From: Methanobrevibacter sp.
GTDB lineage: Archaea > Methanobacteriota > Methanobacteria > Methanobacteriales > Methanobacteriaceae
NCBI GenBank assembly: GCA_009777005.1
Contig: WRMT01000111.1
Coordinates: 1 to 8,952 of the forward strand
Direction: 5' to 3'
Length of the DNA: 8,952 bases
The notes below the pieces were generated by a model. That model made no database searches. It was not told the origin of the DNA and saw only the letters and a list, made by a program, of their open reading frames with translations. A program made the position numbers and the translations under genes. This document shows, piece by piece, positions 5,826-8,952 of this stretch. Numbering within the stretch: position 1 is the first letter of the stretch; the number at the start of each line of letters is the position of its first letter.

Positions 5826-6186
5826 TTTAAACCATCAAAAACCAAACAAAGAAATTTCGTATGTAAAACATGTAGCACCCCAAATGCAATGAAATTACTT
5901 ATCGAATACTTAAAACAAAGAAAACCTAAAACCCAACTCTGCACTGTTTCTCACCTTTAAAGGAAAAAGAAAAATTGGAAGAAACTCATTCATAAATATC
6001 TTTTACAAACTCAATGAAAAAGCTTAAAAGACACCAAAGTGAATAGAGTTAATGATAAAATAATTGAAAAATTGAAACAACAATTAAAAGACCAAGCTGA
6101 ACAACACGAAAAAGAAAAACAAGAATTAGAAGAAAAATTCATGAGCAAAGGTAGATGAAAAGATAGAAAAAACATTAAATAAATGA
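5826..6186 (+). pseudogene. Remnant of a tyrosine recombinase / phage-type integrase
   Basis: Three pieces in shifting frames together read like the catalytic domain and tail of an integrase. Piece one (5826-5933) has KPSKTKQRNF, CSTPNAMKLLIEYLKQRKPK, the usual lysine-threonine strand and TPEA..YL..R helix. Piece two (5935-6024), one base out of frame, reads SALFLTF and KGKRKIGRNSFINIFYKLNE, as found just before the HxLRH box, then a stop. Piece three (6042-6186) is a charged coiled coil, NDKIIEKLKQQLKDQ and EKQELEEKF, with a one-base shift at about 6150 leading to VDEKIEKTLNK and a stop. The HxLRH box and the catalytic tyrosine are deleted between pieces two and three, and the N-terminal half is missing, so the enzyme is dead. 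It indicates that this block once arrived as an integrating element. Confidence 0.65.
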
Positions 6187-6204
6187 AATTGTAAAATAAG
6201 TATT

Positions 6205-6867
6205 ATGAAATTAAGAAAAACATTAATACTGCTAATACTGCTTATAACAGTTGTTGGAGCAAGTATAAGCTTTGTTTCAGCTGTTAAATATAATGATTGG
6301 TGTAATAATACCGATAAAACTCATAAAACCACTTGGGAGAAAATTCCAGCTGGAACAGAGTTTAAAGATATTGTAAAAATAAGTGGAAAATATTATAAAC
6401 GATATTATAATTTATGTACAAGATCAATTGCAAATTGTACTCATGAAAGCCATAAAGCAACTGGAGATTATCCTTATAGCTATTCAATTTGGGGTCGAGA
6501 CACTGACAAACCATATACTTATAGACTAGCTAAAACAAAAACTACAGGCAATATTAATTTTAATAAAAATTCAAACAATTATGGACTTAAAAATTTAGGA
6601 AAAAACGATACGATTCAAGTTTATTATTCTTATAAGGGTGGAAGGTGGGATAAAAACACTATGTTCATTAATTTAGGTTATAAGTATCCTGATGAACCTG
6701 GTGACAATATTGCCAGAAATCATAAATTAGTTAAAGCATCTGTTAAATTTGTAAAGGGTAAAACTTCTATAACACAAACATTTACTCCGAATAAATACGG
6801 AAACATCACTTATAAAGTTAAAAATGGTTATACTCCCCAATTAGCAAGAATAACTTATGCTTATTAA
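6205..6867 (+). CDS. Small secreted protein of unknown function
   Basis: The 220-residue product starts with a classical signal peptide: basic MKLRK, a hydrophobic stretch (7-24), and a VSA cleavage motif with likely cut after Ala26. The mature part of about 194 residues is rich in Tyr, Lys, Thr and Asn, with three cysteines at 33, 71 and 78 and several N-x-S/T sequons such as NNT and NCT. Alternating polar and hydrophobic segments near the end (KASVKFVKG, NITYKVKNGYTP) suggest a beta-rich fold. No anchor is seen at the C-terminus, so it is probably released or loosely attached to the cell surface. I do not recognise a family. It starts 19 bases after the recombinase debris and has no Shine-Dalgarno; an AT-rich TATA-like run (ATTAAATAAAT, 6174-6184) could give a leaderless transcript. 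It may be island cargo or a native surface gene. Confidence 0.7.
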   Translation: MKLRKTLILLILLITVVGASISFVSAVKYNDWCNNTDKTHKTTWEKIPAGTEFKDIVKISGKYYKRYYNLCTRSIANCTHESHKATGDYPYSYSIWGRDTDKPYTYRLAKTKTTGNINFNKNSNNYGLKNLGKNDTIQVYYSYKGGRWDKNTMFINLGYKYPDEPGDNIARNHKLVKASVKFVKGKTSITQTFTPNKYGNITYKVKNGYTPQLARITYAY

Positions 6868-6874
6868 TATATTA

Positions 6875-6882
6875 TTTTTTTT
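6875..6882 (+). terminator. T-run terminator after the secreted-protein gene
   Basis: A run of eight T bases begins eight bases after the stop codon at 6867. Archaeal RNA polymerase terminates at such runs without needing a hairpin. The rest of the convergent spacer (6883-7153) holds no gene that I can see. Confidence 0.45.
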
Positions 6883-7109
6883 CAAAACACAGTAATACAA
6901 TTTGATAAATCATTAATATTTTTAGTTTTCAAACGCTCTAGTTATTGACATTATATTATTATAATATTAAAAAAAGACCAAAAAAAACATGAAATAAATA
7001 ATAAAAATGATAATATGTAAAATAAAGACCACAATAACCTTAATTAGAAAAAACATTATTAGATACAATATGATTTAAATAAAATATTAAAAATTTGCAG
7101 CATATATTT

Positions 7110-7116
7110 AAAAAAA
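7110..7116 (-). terminator. T-run downstream of the agmatinase gene
   Basis: On the minus strand a run of seven T bases lies about 38 bases after the agmatinase stop codon. It is a plausible archaeal oligo-T terminator facing the convergent secreted-protein gene. Just before it, ATTGGATA occurs twice around the stop codon, with no evident role. Confidence 0.35.
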
Positions 7117-7153
7117 TTTTGAATATCAATCCCTTATCCAATCAGGTATTCCT

Positions 7154-8044
7154 CTATCCAATTAAAGTTAAAAAATCATAAATTATCTTAGCTGCAGTTA
7201 CAGCACTTGAATCTCCAAGTCGATTAGTAGCTAATTCTACTAAATCAAAACCAATAACATTCTTTTTAGCTAAAATTTCCAATAATTTCTCCAGAATTTC
7301 TGGTGTAATTCCATTTGGTATGGGATTACCAACTTCCCCTACATATGATGGATCCAAAACATCAATATCTATACTTAAGTAAATAGGTTCACTCTTAGCA
7401 ATTTGATTTAGCTTATCCTCAATAGCTTGAAACCCTTCTTTAGTATCCTTTGAAGTGAAAATAGCTATGTTATCTTGTTTTAGTGCAAATTCTTTTTCTT
7501 CAAAACTTCCAGATCTAATACCTATTTCTATGATTTCTTTTGGATTTAAATCATGAACTCTCCTCATCACAGTAGCATGAGAACATTTTTCACCTTGATA
7601 CTTATCAATCATATCCATATGAGCATCAAGATGAATAATTGTCATATTTTCAATCTTGTTTTTATTAGCTAATGCTTTTATTGGAGCTAATGATATACTA
7701 TGTTCTCCACCAATAATAATTGGTTTGATATTGACATTTATTAGCTCGTTAACAACCTCTTCAAGAGTAGCTATTGTCTTTTTACAATTTCCATGGACAG
7801 TATTTACATTTCCAAAATCATAAAAAATAGTAGACATTTCCTTATTAAAAGTAATATTATATTTTTCAAAGCTATAAGATGCTTCTCTAATTGTAGTAGG
7901 TCCGAATCTAGAACCTGAGCCATAAGAAGCAGTGCTATCAAATGGAACTCCAATTAGTGCCCAGCTATTTGGTTTTATTTCGTTTAAATTCTTTGTGTCC
8001 TGAGAAAAAGCAAATTTCCATGGTTTATATGTATTAAAAAGCAT
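7154..8044 (-). CDS. speB: Agmatinase / arginase-family ureohydrolase
   Basis: The enzyme belongs to the manganese-dependent ureohydrolases, cytoplasmic enzymes that here most likely split agmatine into putrescine and urea on the route from arginine to polyamines. All metal-binding motifs are present: GGEHS (112-116), DAHMD (140-144) and SIDIDVLDP (224-232), numbered from the ATG at 8044. The strand IGVPFDST and the segment RFGPTTIREAS near the start, and PNGITPEILEKLL after the third motif, are also typical. Length, 296 residues, is normal. A GTG at 8053 would add three residues (MYN). No Shine-Dalgarno exists for either start, but a TATA box centred about 30 bases upstream predicts a leaderless message, favouring the ATG. 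It follows aIF5A on the same strand with a 195-base gap. That pairing makes sense because polyamine precursors supply the aIF5A lysine modification. Substrate assignment rests on family and context. Confidence 0.88.
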   Translation of the reverse strand: MLFNTYKPWKFAFSQDTKNLNEIKPNSWALIGVPFDSTASYGSGSRFGPTTIREASYSFEKYNITFNKEMSTIFYDFGNVNTVHGNCKKTIATLEEVVNELINVNIKPIIIGGEHSISLAPIKALANKNKIENMTIIHLDAHMDMIDKYQGEKCSHATVMRRVHDLNPKEIIEIGIRSGSFEEKEFALKQDNIAIFTSKDTKEGFQAIEDKLNQIAKSEPIYLSIDIDVLDPSYVGEVGNPIPNGITPEILEKLLEILAKKNVIGFDLVELATNRLGDSSAVTAAKIIYDFLTLIG

Positions 8045-8071
8045 ATTATACACTAAATTAGATTTAATAGA

Positions 8072-8080
8072 TTTATAAAA
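8072..8080 (-). promoter_or_regulatory. TATA box of the agmatinase gene
   Basis: TTTATAAAT-type sequence on the minus strand, centred about 30 bases before the ATG at 8044, lies where transcription would start only a few bases before the codon. With no Shine-Dalgarno present, this suggests a leaderless transcript separate from aIF5A. Confidence 0.4.
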
Positions 8081-8204
8081 TAAAATATCAGAAAAAACGA
8101 TTAAGATTATATTAATATATGAAAAATATTAACTAAATAAAAAAATAAACAAAAAAATAAAAATAAAAATAATATATTGATAAAATAGCTAAACACCAAT
8201 CAAT

Positions 8205-8249
8205 AAAAAAAAATAATCGATAAAATAGCTATTAAAAATCTATTTTATC
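8205..8249 (-). terminator. Hairpin plus T-run terminator of the aIF5A gene
   Basis: Reading the minus strand, a perfect 10-bp stem GATAAAATAG/CTATTTTATC with an 11-base loop spans the aIF5A stop codon. A run of nine T bases (8205-8213) follows shortly after. This is a good termination signal between aIF5A and agmatinase. Part of the stem, GATAAAATAGCTA on the plus strand (8219-8231), is repeated exactly at 8179-8191, 40 bp away. Confidence 0.5.
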
Positions 8250-8629
8250 CTCATTATTTTCATATTACCTAGAGCTACTATAAAATCAACTTCTGCACCT
8301 TCTGCTAATTGATCTTTTAGTTCATCTGGTATTGGAAGTTCAATAGTTTCATAACTTTCCATATCCATTAGCTGAACATCAGAACCCATTAAAGCTAAGA
8401 CTTGTCCAACTCTTTTATCAATAATAGGAATATCTATTTTAGTATCCACTGGTTTAACTATACTTCTTTTTTGATTATCAAAAATACCTACAGCTTCAAG
8501 TCTTGCTTTAGCTGCTCCATGCTTTCCAGGAGATGATGTTGATAAACTTGTTATTTTGGAAGCTTCTCCATCTAATATCACATATTTACCTACTTTTAAA
8601 GTTTTTACTTCAACAACTTTTTTTGACAT
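8240..8629 (-). CDS. eif5A: Translation factor aIF5A
   Basis: This 129-residue protein is the archaeal homologue of eIF5A and bacterial EF-P, which binds the ribosome and eases peptide-bond formation at difficult sequences such as polyproline. The N-terminal SH3-like domain carries the modification loop STSSPGKHGAAKARLE with Lys36 as the residue converted to deoxyhypusine/hypusine. The second half (about 70-129) is the OB-fold domain and ends MKIMRIK. Length is typical. The start at 8629 is set by GGAGG six bases upstream; an upstream in-frame ATG at 8644 (MWRKN extension) overlaps that site and is rejected. The agmatinase gene follows on the same strand, linking the factor to polyamine supply. 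A hairpin and T-run lie at its 3' end. No break or unusual residue is seen, and identification is certain. Confidence 0.96.
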   Translation of the reverse strand: MSKKVVEVKTLKVGKYVILDGEASKITSLSTSSPGKHGAAKARLEAVGIFDNQKRSIVKPVDTKIDIPIIDKRVGQVLALMGSDVQLMDMESYETIELPIPDELKDQLAEGAEVDFIVALGNMKIMRIK

Positions 8630-8635
8630 ATTTTT

Positions 8636-8640
8636 CCTCC
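8636..8640 (-). promoter_or_regulatory. Ribosome binding site that decides the aIF5A start
   Basis: GGAGG on the minus strand ends six bases before the ATG at 8629. It lies inside the reading frame of the upstream ATG at 8644, which rules out the longer form. Confidence 0.75.
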
Positions 8641-8680
8641 ACATTATAGAATTAAAATCAATTTTAAAATCTTAAGAATA

Positions 8681-8851
8681 ATTTAACAAGATAAAACTAA
8701 AAATTCATATCATTAAACATGTAATCCTTATTTAATTAAAGATGGAAAAAGCAGAAACCTAAATATTTAACAAATTATTTAACATTTTAGATTTTTCCAA
8801 TAATTTAAATCTTTATAATTAAATAAAAAAGTATTCAATGAGAATTTAACA
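8681..8851. repeat. Four copies of ATTTAACA upstream of aIF5A
   Basis: ATTTAACA is found at 8681-8688, 8765-8772, 8777-8784 and 8844-8851, all on the plus strand; two copies are 12 bp apart within an extended TATTTAACA repeat. The stretch from 8630 to the window end carries no gene that I can see, so this repeat, a T-run at 8886-8893 and the aIF5A leader are its only content. The copies might be regulator sites for aIF5A or for a gene outside the window; AT-rich chance repetition remains possible. Confidence 0.3.
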
Positions 8852-8952
8852 TTATCTCATATATTAATATAAAAAAATAGCTTTATTTTTTTTATATAAT
8901 TGATTATTTTAATAATAGTTATATTAATAAATTTATAGAAATTTATCATTCA

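Noticed and set aside
8630..8644. Longer aIF5A starting at ATG 8644 (MWRKN extension)
   Set aside because: The extension contains the GGAGG ribosome site of the ATG at 8629, where known aIF5A proteins begin.
1..8952. tRNA, rRNA or CRISPR array
   Set aside because: No tRNA T-arm consensus, rRNA signature or regularly spaced repeat with unique spacers was seen on either strand by eye.

Overview
The window looks like part of the chromosome of an AT-rich methanogenic archaeon of the Methanobrevibacter/Methanosphaera type. Archaeal translation factor aIF5A, an archaeal-type ureohydrolase (agmatinase) and an archaeal LOR/SDH-domain ornithine cyclodeaminase are all present. Base composition is strongly AT, gene starts show either a strong GGAGG or a TATA box at leaderless spacing, and genes end in T-runs. 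The genus is inferred from gene content and composition only.

Layout. Positions 1-112 hold a compact structured RNA-like segment that resembles the right end (omega-RNA/reRNA region) of an IS200/IS605-IS1341 TnpB element whose body would lie upstream of the window. A minus-strand gene (215-1441) encodes the ornithine cyclodeaminase and has a repeat-rich operator-like site at its 5' end. Positions 1442-6204 form an accessory block: an intact RhuM-family gene (1862-2884), a TPR protein with an unusual N-terminal domain (2952-4625), a decayed fragment of a second RhuM gene (4671-4754), an AbrB/VapB-like antitoxin (4894-5184) overlapping a truncated VapC/PIN toxin (5181-5390) with further toxin debris to 5509, an unidentified minus-strand ORF (5578-5775), and a tyrosine recombinase remnant in three reading frames (5826-6186). 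A small secreted protein (6205-6867) follows directly. A convergent spacer (6868-7153) separates it from the minus-strand agmatinase (7154-8044) and aIF5A (8240-8629), each with its own termination signal. The last 323 bases are gene-free upstream DNA of aIF5A with a repeated octamer.

How the genes fit together. The flanking conserved genes share arginine/polyamine chemistry: ornithine to proline, agmatine to putrescine, and aIF5A, whose conserved lysine receives a polyamine-derived hypusine-type modification. The middle is a graveyard of an integrating element: recombinase and toxin are broken, while the antitoxin, one RhuM copy and the TPR gene stay open. No complete new system can be demonstrated. 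The most interesting candidates are the intact RhuM plus TPR pair, the RhuM paralogue scar, and the operator at the cyclodeaminase gene.
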